DNA of 64,000 nt from Rhodobacteraceae bacterium WFHF2C18 (GCA_002166865.1 NHTQ01000001.1:806001-870000), one strand, 5' to 3'; shown: positions 7,658 to 15,330, counted from the first letter of the stretch. The notes: generated by a model from the sequence alone, not told the origin. A program made the numbers and translations.

Positions 7658-8146
7658 ATGGCACACACACGCAAGCGCATCAAATACCGCTGGAAAAGCC
7701 CTGACGGGTATATCCACCTCTCGACAGATGTGGGCGAGATAATCGGTGAGCACCGCCATGTCTGGGAATGTGCGCACGGCCCGATTCCGGACGGGTACCA
7801 GATCCATCACCGCGACGGCGACCGCACGAATAACAAGCTGGCCAATCTCCAGGCATTGCTCCCCGGCGACCACAAACGCGCCCACTGCGGGCATTGGACC
7901 GACCCGGACGGACGGTGGTGGAAGCGCTGCACGACGTGCCACCGCCCAACGCTTGAGACCGAATTCCCGACGAAGCGATACCGCGCCGACGGAATCCGGC
8001 TTACCCGCGGCAACTGCAAGACCTGCGAGAGAGACAGACAGAGAGCGAAGTCGGGCTGGAAAGGCGGGACGCATCCCAAGTTCGGCCGGCATTACGGCCC
8101 GTCGGCCGCTGGGACTACCTCCAGAGCACACACGCTCGGGAGATGA
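7658..8146 (+). CDS. HNH endonuclease with C-terminal zinc-binding part
   Basis: 162 residues. The HNH_3-type core is seen as EHRHVWE (31-37), IHHRDGDRTNNK (49-60) with the catalytic His pair and conserved Asn, then LANLQAL (61-67). After it comes a paired-cysteine region: CTTC near 91-94 and CKTC near 120-123, with a TEFPTKRY strand between, likely a zinc ribbon. Such phage enzymes nick or cut DNA and may act in packaging or as free-standing homing nucleases. The gene is on the opposite side of the origin-like hub from the terminase. The start has no ribosome site and is preceded by a perfect hairpin. The stop overlaps the next gene by ATGA. Confidence 0.85.
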   Translation: MAHTRKRIKYRWKSPDGYIHLSTDVGEIIGEHRHVWECAHGPIPDGYQIHHRDGDRTNNKLANLQALLPGDHKRAHCGHWTDPDGRWWKRCTTCHRPTLETEFPTKRYRADGIRLTRGNCKTCERDRQRAKSGWKGGTHPKFGRHYGPSAAGTTSRAHTLGR

Positions 8147-8475
8147 CCATGACCACGCTGAACCCCATCACAAGAACCTGGCCTGACCACTTCCAGTCAT
8201 TCCTCGAGTGCGCAGGGCCTGACGGCCTCCGCCGCGCCGGTTTCTCGAACCACGAGCAGTTGCGCATGAGCCAGATGACGACCGAGGAGCAGATGCGGTT
8301 CGTCGGTCCGGAGCGGATAGCGGATGTCGCAGAGGCCGCCATGGGGCACGAGCTGTCCGAAGGGCTCCGTTGGAAGCTCCGCCAGTCGTTCGGCCTCTAC
8401 CTTGCGCAGGCCGCTTTCGACGACCTCACCGCGCCGCCCGATCCGGATGCGCCGGTGGATGGGGTTTGGCCGTAA
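8143..8475 (+). CDS. Phage protein of unknown function, coupled to the HNH gene
   Basis: 110 residues. The start overlaps the HNH stop by four bases (ATGA), so the two are translationally coupled. The sequence is mixed charge with several helical stretches (for example ERIADVAEAAMGHELSEGL near residues 57-75) and a C-terminal Pro/Asp-rich tail (APPDPDAPVDGVWP). I see no known motif. An HNH accessory role is suggested only by the coupling. Confidence 0.65.
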   Translation: MTMTTLNPITRTWPDHFQSFLECAGPDGLRRAGFSNHEQLRMSQMTTEEQMRFVGPERIADVAEAAMGHELSEGLRWKLRQSFGLYLAQAAFDDLTAPPDPDAPVDGVWP

Positions 8476-8523
8476 AAATCGTAAGCCATTGAACATCCAC
8501 AAAACTTTTTTGCGTGTTTTGTT

Positions 8524-8550
8524 TTGAGGGCGCGAGATCGGATCTATTTA
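8524..8550 (+). promoter_or_regulatory. Shared early promoter-like element, copy 1
   Basis: TTGAGG, a 15-base spacer, then TATTTA. The surrounding words TTTTGAG.GCGC and TCTATTTACT match the copy at 16079-16106. It is followed by an AACACACAAAC stretch and the ribosome site of the gene starting at 8606. Confidence 0.5.
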
Positions 8551-8605
8551 CTGGGTGTCGGGATGAGAACAAACCGGCAACACACAAACCCAGGGAGATG
8601 ATCCA

Positions 8606-9010
8606 ATGTCCAGGAAAACACCATCCGACTTCAACAGCACGCGCGAATATTGCGACTATGTTGCCAATGCAGTCGCTTCGTATGTCAGCGGCATGTCCCG
8701 CGAAGAGCGCTCTCGCTTCTTCAACAAAAGCGGTGGATGCTGGATGAAAAAAGAAATCAGAGTCGGTGAAGACGGTCGCGTGGATTTTTTCAAGCTTAAC
8801 TTCGTCCCCAAGGCAAAGGCCCTCGCTGCATCGCGGGATTTCGTTTCTTGCTTTTCCAGCGACCTGGAAACCTTGACAGATGCGAATGCTCTTGCGGAAG
8901 AGCTTTTTGGTATTCTTGAGAACGCAGAAGAGCTTTCTCGTCTTGACGCAAAAGAAGCCGCAATGGCGGATGAAGTCGAGGAAGAACTCCGTCGGGAGGG
9001 GGTGATCTAA
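8606..9010 (+). CDS. Phage protein of unknown function
   Basis: 134 residues, with AGGGAG upstream of the ATG. The N-terminal third (SDFNSTREYCDYVANAVASYVSG) is helical. The rest is helical and increasingly acidic, ending ADEVEEELRREGVI. Codons use more A and T at third positions than the chromosomal genes. It is preceded by the first copy of the shared promoter-like element and overlaps the next gene by one base (TAATG). I cannot name the family. Confidence 0.65.
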   Translation: MSRKTPSDFNSTREYCDYVANAVASYVSGMSREERSRFFNKSGGCWMKKEIRVGEDGRVDFFKLNFVPKAKALAASRDFVSCFSSDLETLTDANALAEELFGILENAEELSRLDAKEAAMADEVEEELRREGVI

Positions 9011-9351
9011 TGACCCCCACCCTCGAAAAGCGCATCGAAACCAGCGCCCGGGCGTTTGTCCGGGCGTTGGCTCGACGCCCGCTCGCGGAGGTCTGGCCGC
9101 ACGTCGGTTGGCCCGGTGACTTCGTCGAATGCACGCTCATCGCCCGCCGGGTCGGCTCGTCCTGGACGCTTCGCTGGCATCTCGGCGACCGGTGTGAGCC
9201 GGACGCCGTGGCGCACTCATATGTGACGCGCGAAGACTTGCTTAACGATCCCGAGAAGACAGCACATGAGCTGGAGGTGTGCGCTAAGCGGGCGCTCACA
9301 CGCCAGCTGGCAGCCAGCCCCGATGCCTCAACCACTCCTTCGGACGCTTGA
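9010..9351 (+). CDS. Phage protein of unknown function
   Basis: 113 residues, with its ATG sharing one base with the preceding stop. The middle (VECTLIARRVGSSWTLRWHLGDRCE, residues 37-61) looks like two beta strands, and the ends are helical. It converges with the VRR-NUC gene, overlapping it by 56 bases at 9296-9351, so one of the two C-termini could be shorter than drawn. No recognised domain. Confidence 0.6.
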   Translation: MTPTLEKRIETSARAFVRALARRPLAEVWPHVGWPGDFVECTLIARRVGSSWTLRWHLGDRCEPDAVAHSYVTREDLLNDPEKTAHELEVCAKRALTRQLAASPDASTTPSDA

Positions 9352-9745
9352 TCCACTCGGGGCTGTGAGCCTCGGCGAACAGGGCTCGCTCCTCTGGTGT
9401 CGGCGGAGCCCAAACATGCGGCGGCAGAACACGCTTCACGCCCTCGACGAACTCCTGACCTGACCTCGGGAAGAGAATCGGCGCCCCCGCCAAGTGCCAC
9501 GTCCGTGCCATGTTGACCTGGCTCTCGCGCTTCGTGCCGCGCTTCGCCTTCGTCTCGACACCGACGAGGTGACCGCGAAGGATGAAGGTGTAGTCGGGCC
9601 AGCCCTCCTCCAGGAACGTCATCCAAGGCGCCGACGGTTTCGGCCTGCCGCCGCCGGCCATGGTCCTGAACAGGACCCCGACCGGGTGCCATTGTTGCGC
9701 TGCCAGTTTGACCTCGCGCTCGACCTGCTTCTCCGGCGCGCCCAT
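9296..9745 (-). CDS. VRR-NUC domain nuclease
   Basis: 149 residues from ATG 9745, which shares one base with the helicase stop (TGATG). The VRR-NUC fold (a PD-(D/E)xK nuclease) is visible as EEGWPDYTFIL with Asp51, LVGVETKAK with Glu64 and Lys66, then ESQVNMARTWHLAGAPILF with Gln76. These are the usual catalytic and Q-motif residues. Stand-alone VRR-NUC proteins are common in phages next to SF2 helicases and are thought to process replication or recombination intermediates. Residues 93-149 form a Trp- and Pro-rich tail. Third gene of the minus-strand operon with the helicase and MobV-like protein. Confidence 0.85.
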   Translation of the reverse strand: MGAPEKQVEREVKLAAQQWHPVGVLFRTMAGGGRPKPSAPWMTFLEEGWPDYTFILRGHLVGVETKAKRGTKRESQVNMARTWHLAGAPILFPRSGQEFVEGVKRVLPPHVWAPPTPEERALFAEAHSPEWIKRPKEWLRHRGWLPAGV

Positions 9746-11136
9746 CAGATCGGCCACCCATCCGCGCCCATGGTAGGCTTGCGACGCCCCCTGCCCTGCT
9801 GCTGCCGGATCTGGTGGCGCTTGTATGCCCAGGCGGTCTTGTAGCCCCGCTTCCTTGCCAGGGTCAGCCAGTCGTCCAGGGTGACGCACTGGGCTTCTTC
9901 AGACTTGCGCTGCCGCGCCTCGGCTTCCTTTGCCGCCCTCTGCGCCGCCTCGATCTCGGCAGCCTCGATCTCGTCCAGGCGGATCTTCTCGGCCTTCGAG
10001 ATCCTCTGATCCCGGCCATTGTCGTGTCCGCAAGTCGGGCAGACCGGTGCCGCACCCTCCCAGATGCTTGCACAGGACGAACACTGTCGGAGGTTCAGGA
10101 TCTCGCCGTCCGCTGTCTGTTTCTCTGGGTCGTCTTCCGCCCGCTCGCGCCAGTCGCGCGCCATCGTCAGGGTGCCCAAGCCCGGGCGCATCGTGTTGCC
10201 CGCGTGGTCGATAACCAAGCCTGGTCCGCCATGTGCCTTCACCCTGGCGACCCGGCCCATCTGCTGAACCCAGAGCTGTGGACTCTTCGTCGGGCGCAGT
10301 GAGATAATGGCGTGGAGATCCGGCAGGTCGAAACCGGCGGACACCTTATCCACCGTGATCAATAGGCCGCCATCCCGGATCCAGGCGATCTTGCGATCTG
10401 TCTCATCCTGTCTGTCTTTCCCGGTCAGCACCTCGCACGCGATCCCAGCCGCGCGGAACTCATCCGCCACCGCCTGGGCGTGTTTCACATGGATGGCGAA
10501 CAGGAGCGTCGGCCGCCCAGCGCACCACCTGCGGTAGCTCGCGATGGCGTCGCCGCAGATGTCCCGCGCATTCATCGCGTCGAGAAGCTGCGTCGGGTCA
10601 TACTCACCCTTCCGGATCCGAACCGCGTTCAGCTCCGGGCGAGACGGACAGACATACCGAAGAGGCGCGAGAAAGCCGCGCTCGGTCAGCCATGCGGGCG
10701 TGCGACCTGGGACGTGCTCGGGCAGCACATCGAACAGATCGGGTGTCGGCGTGCCAGTGAAACCGACAACCACCGCGTCCGGGAATTCGCCCAGGACGCG
10801 ACGGTATTGAGCTGCCGCGCCTCCCATGTGGGCTTCGTCGATCAGGAGCAGGGCGGGCACCGGGATGCGATCGAGGCGCCGGACAATGCCCTGGACCGTC
10901 GATGTCGTGATAAGGTCCTTCCCGCGGGCCCGCTTCCTCAGCTGATCGACCACGGCGCGCCGGTTCGACAGGACCAGGACGGGCTCGCCCCGGTCGGCAT
11001 ACTCGTGCGCGAGGGCCTCGATGACGAGCGATTTCCCGTAGCCGACAGAGCCCTCAAATAGTAGGCGACGCGCACCGGCTTCGATGCGCGCCGTAAGGTT
11101 TGTGTAATCTTCTTGTTGATATCCACGGAACTTCAT
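9745..11136 (-). CDS. Phage SF2 DEAD/DEAH-box helicase with zinc ribbon
   Basis: 463 residues. Motif I is GSVGYGKS at 29-36, motif II is DEAH at 100-103, motif III is TGTPTP from 127, and motif VI is QQMGRVAR at 291-298. Motif I departs from the common GxxGxGKT and ends GKS. A zinc ribbon follows (CSSC at 352-355, CPTC at 366-369), then a Glu/Ala-rich coiled coil (about 375-425) and a basic tail. This layout is typical of phage/prophage 'DEAD/DEAH box helicase' proteins that pair with VRR-NUC nucleases. The start lies 21 bases after the MobV-like gene, and the stop overlaps the nuclease start. Confidence 0.92.
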   Translation of the reverse strand: MKFRGYQQEDYTNLTARIEAGARRLLFEGSVGYGKSLVIEALAHEYADRGEPVLVLSNRRAVVDQLRKRARGKDLITTSTVQGIVRRLDRIPVPALLLIDEAHMGGAAAQYRRVLGEFPDAVVVGFTGTPTPDLFDVLPEHVPGRTPAWLTERGFLAPLRYVCPSRPELNAVRIRKGEYDPTQLLDAMNARDICGDAIASYRRWCAGRPTLLFAIHVKHAQAVADEFRAAGIACEVLTGKDRQDETDRKIAWIRDGGLLITVDKVSAGFDLPDLHAIISLRPTKSPQLWVQQMGRVARVKAHGGPGLVIDHAGNTMRPGLGTLTMARDWRERAEDDPEKQTADGEILNLRQCSSCASIWEGAAPVCPTCGHDNGRDQRISKAEKIRLDEIEAAEIEAAQRAAKEAEARQRKSEEAQCVTLDDWLTLARKRGYKTAWAYKRHQIRQQQGRGRRKPTMGADGWPI

Positions 11137-11157
11137 GCCCCGGGAAATGGCGCCCCG

Positions 11158-12372
11158 TCAGCGTGTCCGCTGGCGGCCTCCGCGACGACCGAGCATGTCT
11201 CGAAGGTCCTGAACCCGATCCGCCGCCGTCTTGAATATGTCGAGGTCTCGCATGCCCACTTTTTCGGCGAGAGCGCTGACCGCATCGAATGCCGAGAGTA
11301 TCTTGCGCGCGATCTCGTTCTGCTCTTTGTGTCGCCGTCCGAGATCTTCATCCCGCGCGTCCTGCGCAGACTCTCGCTCCGCGATTTCAGCCTCCCGCTT
11401 CGCCACGGCAGCCTTGCGCGCCTTCCATTCCTCGCGCAGGCGCTTGCCCTGCTCGACGCGGTAACGGCGGGCCTCTTCCTGTTTGCGCCGGATCTCCTCA
11501 GCCGCCTTCTTCCTGACGCGCTCCGCGTGGGCCGCAGCGGCTTCCGCCGCCTCGCGTTCTGCCCGCGCCTTTTCAGCCGTTTGCCGCTCTGCTTTCTGGC
11601 GCTCAATGCTCTGTTCAAGTGCCCAGTCACGCACATTCGTGACCTTCGGCTTTGGCGGGATCGGCCGGCCTTCTCGCTTCGCTTTCCGGCGCTCCTCAGC
11701 GTGTCGCTTTCCACGGACCAGGCCGAGGTGTGCGAAGTCTTTCGCGACCAGATCCTGCGCCCGCTCCGGGTTCCGGCTGAGCTTTATGTCGGTAGGTTGG
11801 AGTAGCCTCTGACGCCCACGGTTCTTCGATACGCTCTCCTTCCAGCGCCGCGCATAGATATGCAGATGGGGGCCGCGCTCATCGACCTCCCACACCGCGA
11901 AAAGGATGTCTTCTTTCTTGAAGTGCTTCCACATCGAAGCGATCGCCGCGGCTTTGAACTTCGCGACCTTCTCGGGGTCCCGAAAACCGAGCCCGGAGAA
12001 GTTGTCATCCTCGAACCAGGTGGCGTCCGCAGTCTTCACGTAGCCGCGTAGAACACCTTTCGTCTGGCTCTGCTTCCAAGGGTTCTCGACCGGGCTGTCC
12101 AGTGCCTTCCTGGCCTCGCCAGGGCGGCCTTTCTCGCGCTTTGCGCGGGCCAGCTCCAACCGGTTTTCCTGCGCCGCCAGGCTCACCTCTTCGGCGAAGT
12201 TCTCAAGAGCCTCAATCGACCCGGCCACGATCTCGTTGTCGCCCAGGAGGTCCTCGTTGCACCACTTCTTACCCCGTCGATGTTCGGGCTTGTGATGACG
12301 TGCCAGGCGTCGCGCATCACGCGGCCAGAACGAGCGTTCCTGATAGACTACTGGGTATTCGGTCCGTTCCAT
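11158..12372 (-). CDS. MobV/Pre-like HUH relaxase homologue with long coiled coil
   Basis: 404 residues. Residues 155-173 read DILFAVWEVDERGPHLHIY, which matches relaxase motif III of MobV/Pre proteins ('HLDE.TPHMH'), with the metal-binding His-x-His at 169-171. Before it is a His-rich N-terminal patch (HHKPEHRRGKKW, 26-37), a possible counterpart of MobV motif I. After it comes AQDLVAKDFAHLGLVRGKR (205-223), the 'GLERG' region of that family. Residues about 250-370 form an Ala/Glu/Arg-rich coiled coil. MobV proteins nick oriT and start plasmid mobilisation. One difference is that the first His of the usual HxDExTPHxH is Glu (WEVDE). A hairpin-rich stretch lies just upstream. It starts an operon with helicase and nuclease genes. 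Confidence 0.65.
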   Translation of the reverse strand: MERTEYPVVYQERSFWPRDARRLARHHKPEHRRGKKWCNEDLLGDNEIVAGSIEALENFAEEVSLAAQENRLELARAKREKGRPGEARKALDSPVENPWKQSQTKGVLRGYVKTADATWFEDDNFSGLGFRDPEKVAKFKAAAIASMWKHFKKEDILFAVWEVDERGPHLHIYARRWKESVSKNRGRQRLLQPTDIKLSRNPERAQDLVAKDFAHLGLVRGKRHAEERRKAKREGRPIPPKPKVTNVRDWALEQSIERQKAERQTAEKARAEREAAEAAAAHAERVRKKAAEEIRRKQEEARRYRVEQGKRLREEWKARKAAVAKREAEIAERESAQDARDEDLGRRHKEQNEIARKILSAFDAVSALAEKVGMRDLDIFKTAADRVQDLRDMLGRRGGRQRTR

Positions 12373-12410
12373 GTCGGGGATGTCGTGCCTGACGGCGACA
12401 TCCGCTCACT

Positions 12411-12464
12411 GAACAACTTGACAATCCGCAGGCGGACCGGCCTTCGGCCTTCGTCAAGTTGTTC
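12411..12464. repeat. 12-bp perfect inverted repeat, candidate oriT/operator
   Basis: GAACAACTTGAC (12411-12422) is repeated inverted as GTCAAGTTGTTC (12453-12464). The 30-base space between them holds a second small hairpin, GGCC-TTC-GGCC at 12439-12449. It starts 38 bases before the MobV-like start codon, where MobV-family oriT sites normally lie. Confidence 0.55.
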
Positions 12465-12567
12465 GTTCGCCAGGGCGCTGCCCTGGACCCGCCGGGGAGC
12501 CTTCGAGCTGCCCCTGGACCCCATGACCAGGAACCCCGCGCCGCTCTGTTTCCTGGACCTCCTCTGG

Positions 12568-12645
12568 CCGGGGGTGCGTCGTTCCGCACTCCACCCCCGG
12601 ACCCCCTGACTGCTCCCGGAGAGGGGCGTCACCTGCCCCTCTCCG
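12568..12645. repeat. Two further GC-rich hairpins in the oriT-like region
   Basis: CCGGGGGTG (12568-12576) pairs with CACCCCCGG (12592-12600), with a nested GTGCG/CGCAC stem inside. An 11-bp stem, CGGAGAGGGGC with GCCCCTCTCCG, spans 12617-12645 around a seven-base loop. The whole 12,373-12,732 stretch has no gene and resembles the hairpin-rich leaders of plasmid mobilisation regions. Confidence 0.5.
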
Positions 12646-12732
12646 AACCTCTCCCTGCGCGCCTGCGGCGGGCCGTTTCCGCGCTCAGTCTAACGTTCCA
12701 ACATGTCGGGAACCACGAACCATGGAGACGAA

Positions 12733-13035
12733 ATGCCAGACCGCCTCAGCACCTACACGCACCCCGAAATGGGCCTAATACTGATCGACTTTCACGCGCC
12801 GTCCGGCCGAAACATCGCATCATTCACGACCGAAATCCTGACCGGTCATGTTGCTGTTTATCACCGCGACAAGATCTGGAGATCAGCGGTCGAGGGCGAC
12901 TGGGAAATCAACATTATCGCGCGCCAGCTGAGCGAACTGATCCAGCGCTGCGATGCACCGGCGTGGCTGCGTGTGATCGCAGATGACGAGCTGCGGAAAA
13001 GTCTTCCCGAAGCCTTTCGCAACGGAGAGCGTTGA
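12733..13035 (+). CDS. Small phage protein of unknown function
   Basis: 100 residues from ATG 12733, chosen for the GGAGACGA ribosome site just upstream; an in-frame ATG at 12703 lacks one. The first half reads as beta strands (GLILIDFHAPSGRNIASFTTEI), followed by WRSAVEGDWEINIIARQLSELIQR, a strand and helix. No family recognised. It is divergent from the MobV-like operon across the hairpin region, so it may share regulatory DNA with it. Confidence 0.6.
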   Translation: MPDRLSTYTHPEMGLILIDFHAPSGRNIASFTTEILTGHVAVYHRDKIWRSAVEGDWEINIIARQLSELIQRCDAPAWLRVIADDELRKSLPEAFRNGER

Positions 13036-13175
13036 AGCCCGAAGCCAGCAGAAAGAGTCAAGCATAGTCAACGTCTTGTGAGAAAGTTGCGCCCCATCGT
13101 TTCCGCGAAAATTCGGTCAGAAACACCTGTCAAAAACCGGCGCCGAGGCGATCACACACACCACAGGAGAGACGC

Positions 13176-13448
13176 ATGTTTGACTACAATTTCGCACCTT
13201 TCGATGGCGGCTGCCGCTTTAACATCCTCGCCGATGACGGAGACCGTTACGACGTCGTCGTTTTGCCTGAGCACTGCGTCGTAGCCAGACCCGGCGAGCC
13301 GGCAGAGGTTTTGCAGCTCCGCGCTGCAGCGCAGGCGGAGCCGATCCGGGTGCGATTGATCACTGCTATTCGCGCAATGCCGCCGGAGTTCATCTGCGCG
13401 GATTGCCTTCTCGAAGCCATCCAGTGGGCCGTCGATCAGCTCGATTGA
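13176..13448 (+). CDS. Small phage protein of unknown function
   Basis: 90 residues, with an AGGAGAG ribosome site before the ATG. It starts MFDYNFAPFDGGCRFNIL and has a strand-rich first half (DRYDVVVLPEHCVV) and a helical second half ending FICADCLLEAIQWAVDQLD. The CADC pair near residue 75 could bind metal, but only with a partner, since no second pair is seen close by. Its 140-base upstream gap shows no gene. Confidence 0.6.
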   Translation: MFDYNFAPFDGGCRFNILADDGDRYDVVVLPEHCVVARPGEPAEVLQLRAAAQAEPIRVRLITAIRAMPPEFICADCLLEAIQWAVDQLD

Positions 13449-13467
13449 TCAACGATCCAGAAAGTTT

Positions 13468-13488
13468 GCCCGGCCGTTTTGGCCGGGC
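13468..13488 (+). repeat. Hairpin overlapping the -35 of promoter-like copy 2
   Basis: GCCCGGCC and GGCCGGGC pair perfectly around a GTTTT loop. The loop and right arm contain the TTGGCC box of the promoter-like element at 13479-13506. It may end transcription from the previous gene or be an operator. Confidence 0.5.
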
Positions 13489-13506
13489 AGATCCGGGGCG
13501 TAATTG
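13479..13506 (+). promoter_or_regulatory. Shared early promoter-like element, copy 2 (ERF gene)
   Basis: TTGGCC, 16 bases, TAATTG, within the shared words CGTTTTG and GGGGCGTAATT. It is followed by ACACACACCGACAC and GGAGAAAGAC before the TTG start at 13543. Confidence 0.5.
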
Positions 13507-13542
13507 CCTTGTACCCGACACACACCGACACGGAGAAAGACA

Positions 13543-14355
13543 TTGAAACACTCCCCCACTAACACCGAAACCTCCGGCGCGGCCCTGGCTGCAGCTGAAC
13601 CGGAAGCGCCGGCACAGATGCCAGCGACGATCGACCCAATGGTCTCGATGATTGAGCGCGTTGCCCTCGATCCCGAAGCCGACATCGGCAAGCTCGAGAA
13701 AATGCTCGACATGAAAGAGCGTCTCGATGATCGCGCCCGGGAAGACCAAGCCCGGGAGTCCGAACGCGAGTTCTACCGCGCCCTCGCCGCCGCCCAGTCC
13801 GAAGTTCCGCTCGTCGTCCGGACGCGTCGCAATACGCATTCGGGCTACACGTATGCGGACCTCGCCGACATCGAGACGCAGGCCATGCCGATCATCAGGC
13901 AACACGGCTTTGCCGTCGCCGCGTGGTCCGGTGCCGGTGCCCCCGAGGGCCATCAGCGTGTGCACCTTCGCGTGTCGCACATCTCTGGCCACTCTCACGA
14001 GATCCAGGACGATTTCCCCCTCGACGGCGCAGGCTTGAAAGGCGGTCAGAACAAGACCGCGATTCAAAGCAAAGGCTCGACCACAAGCTACGGCCGTCGC
14101 TACCTCCTGTGCGGCTATTTCGGCATCGCGACCGCTGACGATGACGGATCTCGGCGCGAGGCGTCGGTTCCGGACACGATCAGTGCCAAAGATGCCGACG
14201 CGCTCCGCGATCTCATCGCCCGGACAGGCACCGACGAGGCCAGGTTCCTCAAGGCCGCGAAGGCGGAGACGATCGAGGACATCGCCGCCTCGGATGTCGC
14301 GCGGCTGAAGTCGCTTCTCGAGCGCAAGCTGAAGGAGGGCGCGAACAATGGCTGA
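13543..14355 (+). CDS. erf: ERF-family single-strand annealing protein
   Basis: 270 residues from a TTG start placed after a GGAGAAAGAC ribosome site. The ERF domain spans about residues 35-190. Visible pieces are MKERLDDRAREDQARESEREFYRALAAAQ leading to the conserved YTYADLADI strand, IIRQHGFAVAAW, and the glycine/serine segment with TSYGRRYLLCGYFGI, the family hallmark. ERF proteins coat single strands and anneal complementary DNA, like RecT and Redbeta. The C-terminus is a helical tail. It overlaps the YqaJ exonuclease gene by eight bases, giving a two-part recombination system. Confidence 0.9.
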   Translation: MKHSPTNTETSGAALAAAEPEAPAQMPATIDPMVSMIERVALDPEADIGKLEKMLDMKERLDDRAREDQARESEREFYRALAAAQSEVPLVVRTRRNTHSGYTYADLADIETQAMPIIRQHGFAVAAWSGAGAPEGHQRVHLRVSHISGHSHEIQDDFPLDGAGLKGGQNKTAIQSKGSTTSYGRRYLLCGYFGIATADDDGSRREASVPDTISAKDADALRDLIARTGTDEARFLKAAKAETIEDIAASDVARLKSLLERKLKEGANNG

Positions 14356-14971
14356 TCGTGATATTTTCAACGAACTGGAACAAGGTTCCGAGGAATGGCT
14401 CGCCGCAAGGGCGGGCCTCATCACCGCATCGAACGCCGGGCTCCTCCTGGTCAATGGAAAGAGGCCAGACGGCCTTGGGGCCGGTGCCCTGACCTATGGT
14501 TACGAGATCGCCGGCGAGATCCTGACGGGCCGTCCCGCCCCTTCGTTTTCGAACGAGCATACCGAGCGCGGACACGCACGGGAGGATGATCTCCGGAATG
14601 AGTATGAGCTGCTGACCGGGAACGAGGTCGAGCAAGTTGGCTTCGTTCGCCGTGGTCGTGCTGGATACAGTCCGGACGGCCTTGTCGATGGCGGGCGGCG
14701 CGTCATCGAGATAAAGGACCGCCTTCCCAAGATCGCCCTCCAAGTAATGACCGGAGGCGAGCTTTCGAAGGACGAGACCGCTCAGGCCCAGTTCGGCATG
14801 TGGGTCATGGGTTCGGAGGCCTGCGACTTCATCGTGGGCTCAGAAGGGTTGCCCACGATGATCCGGACGCTTGAACCGGATCTGAAGATGCACGCGCTCT
14901 TCGAGGAGCGCGTCGCGGCCCTGGTAGAGTTCATCGACGGCATTGTTGCCAGTGTGAAGGAGGCCGCCTGA
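14348..14971 (+). CDS. YqaJ-type phage recombination exonuclease
   Basis: 207 residues. The lambda-exonuclease/YqaJ fold shows as GSEEWLAARAGLITAS (13-28), ERGHARED (73-80), GYSPDG with the catalytic Asp (106-111) and IEIK with the Glu-x-Lys pair (120-123). This 5'-3' exonuclease makes the single strands that the ERF protein anneals. The gene overlaps the ERF stop and shares a base with the next small gene (TGATG), so the three are coupled. No residue expected for catalysis is missing. Confidence 0.92.
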   Translation: MADRDIFNELEQGSEEWLAARAGLITASNAGLLLVNGKRPDGLGAGALTYGYEIAGEILTGRPAPSFSNEHTERGHAREDDLRNEYELLTGNEVEQVGFVRRGRAGYSPDGLVDGGRRVIEIKDRLPKIALQVMTGGELSKDETAQAQFGMWVMGSEACDFIVGSEGLPTMIRTLEPDLKMHALFEERVAALVEFIDGIVASVKEAA

Positions 14972-15144
14972 TGTCGTTCCGTCCCCTCAAACTCCGCTTC
15001 GTCGAACCCGGCCACATCGTCGAGCATCGCCCCAGCGGGACGGTGCATCGCGTCGAGCACGGTCGGCCATACATCGACCGGCTCGCCGGCGTCATGCTCG
15101 TCGCCAGGCCTCCGACCCGGGAGGTTCTGCCATGCAACGCGTGA
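14971..15144 (+). CDS. 57-residue phage protein of unknown function
   Basis: The ATG shares one base with the YqaJ stop and follows a strong AAGGAGG ribosome site inside the YqaJ C-terminus. The protein starts MSFRPLKLRFVEPGHIVEH, is basic and strand-rich, and ends REVLPCNA. It overlaps the next gene by 13 bases. The combination of ribosome site, coupling and unbroken frame supports translation; the role may be to assist the recombination pair, but nothing in the sequence proves it. Confidence 0.6.
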   Translation: MSFRPLKLRFVEPGHIVEHRPSGTVHRVEHGRPYIDRLAGVMLVARPPTREVLPCNA

Positions 15145-15317
15145 GAACCCTCACCGACGCCCAGGCCCGCGACCTCGCCGCCGCTGACCTCGCCGCAGAT
15201 GAGGCTCACGAGCGGTGGAACGACGCACTGGCCGCCGCCGAGCAAGCCGAGTTCGAACTCGTCGCCGCGCTCGCGGCATATCAGCTGAAGCGCATCCAAT
15301 ACGGTGTCAGGGACTGA
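15132..15317 (+). CDS. 61-residue helical phage protein
   Basis: Preceded by GGGAGG seven bases before the ATG. The sequence is an almost continuous Ala- and Glu-rich amphipathic helix (ARDLAAADLAADEAHERW, then AAAEQAEFELVAALAAY), probably a short coiled coil. Last gene of the coupled ERF-YqaJ group; a promoter-like element follows it directly. Confidence 0.6.
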   Translation: MQRVRTLTDAQARDLAAADLAADEAHERWNDALAAAEQAEFELVAALAAYQLKRIQYGVRD

Positions 15318-15330
15318 AACAAAGCGTGAA

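Noticed and set aside
7658..8146. HNH gene as the packaging-site nuclease paired with terminase
   Set aside because: It lies on the other strand and other side of the origin-like hub, 3 kb from the terminase genes, not beside them as cos-linked HNH genes do.
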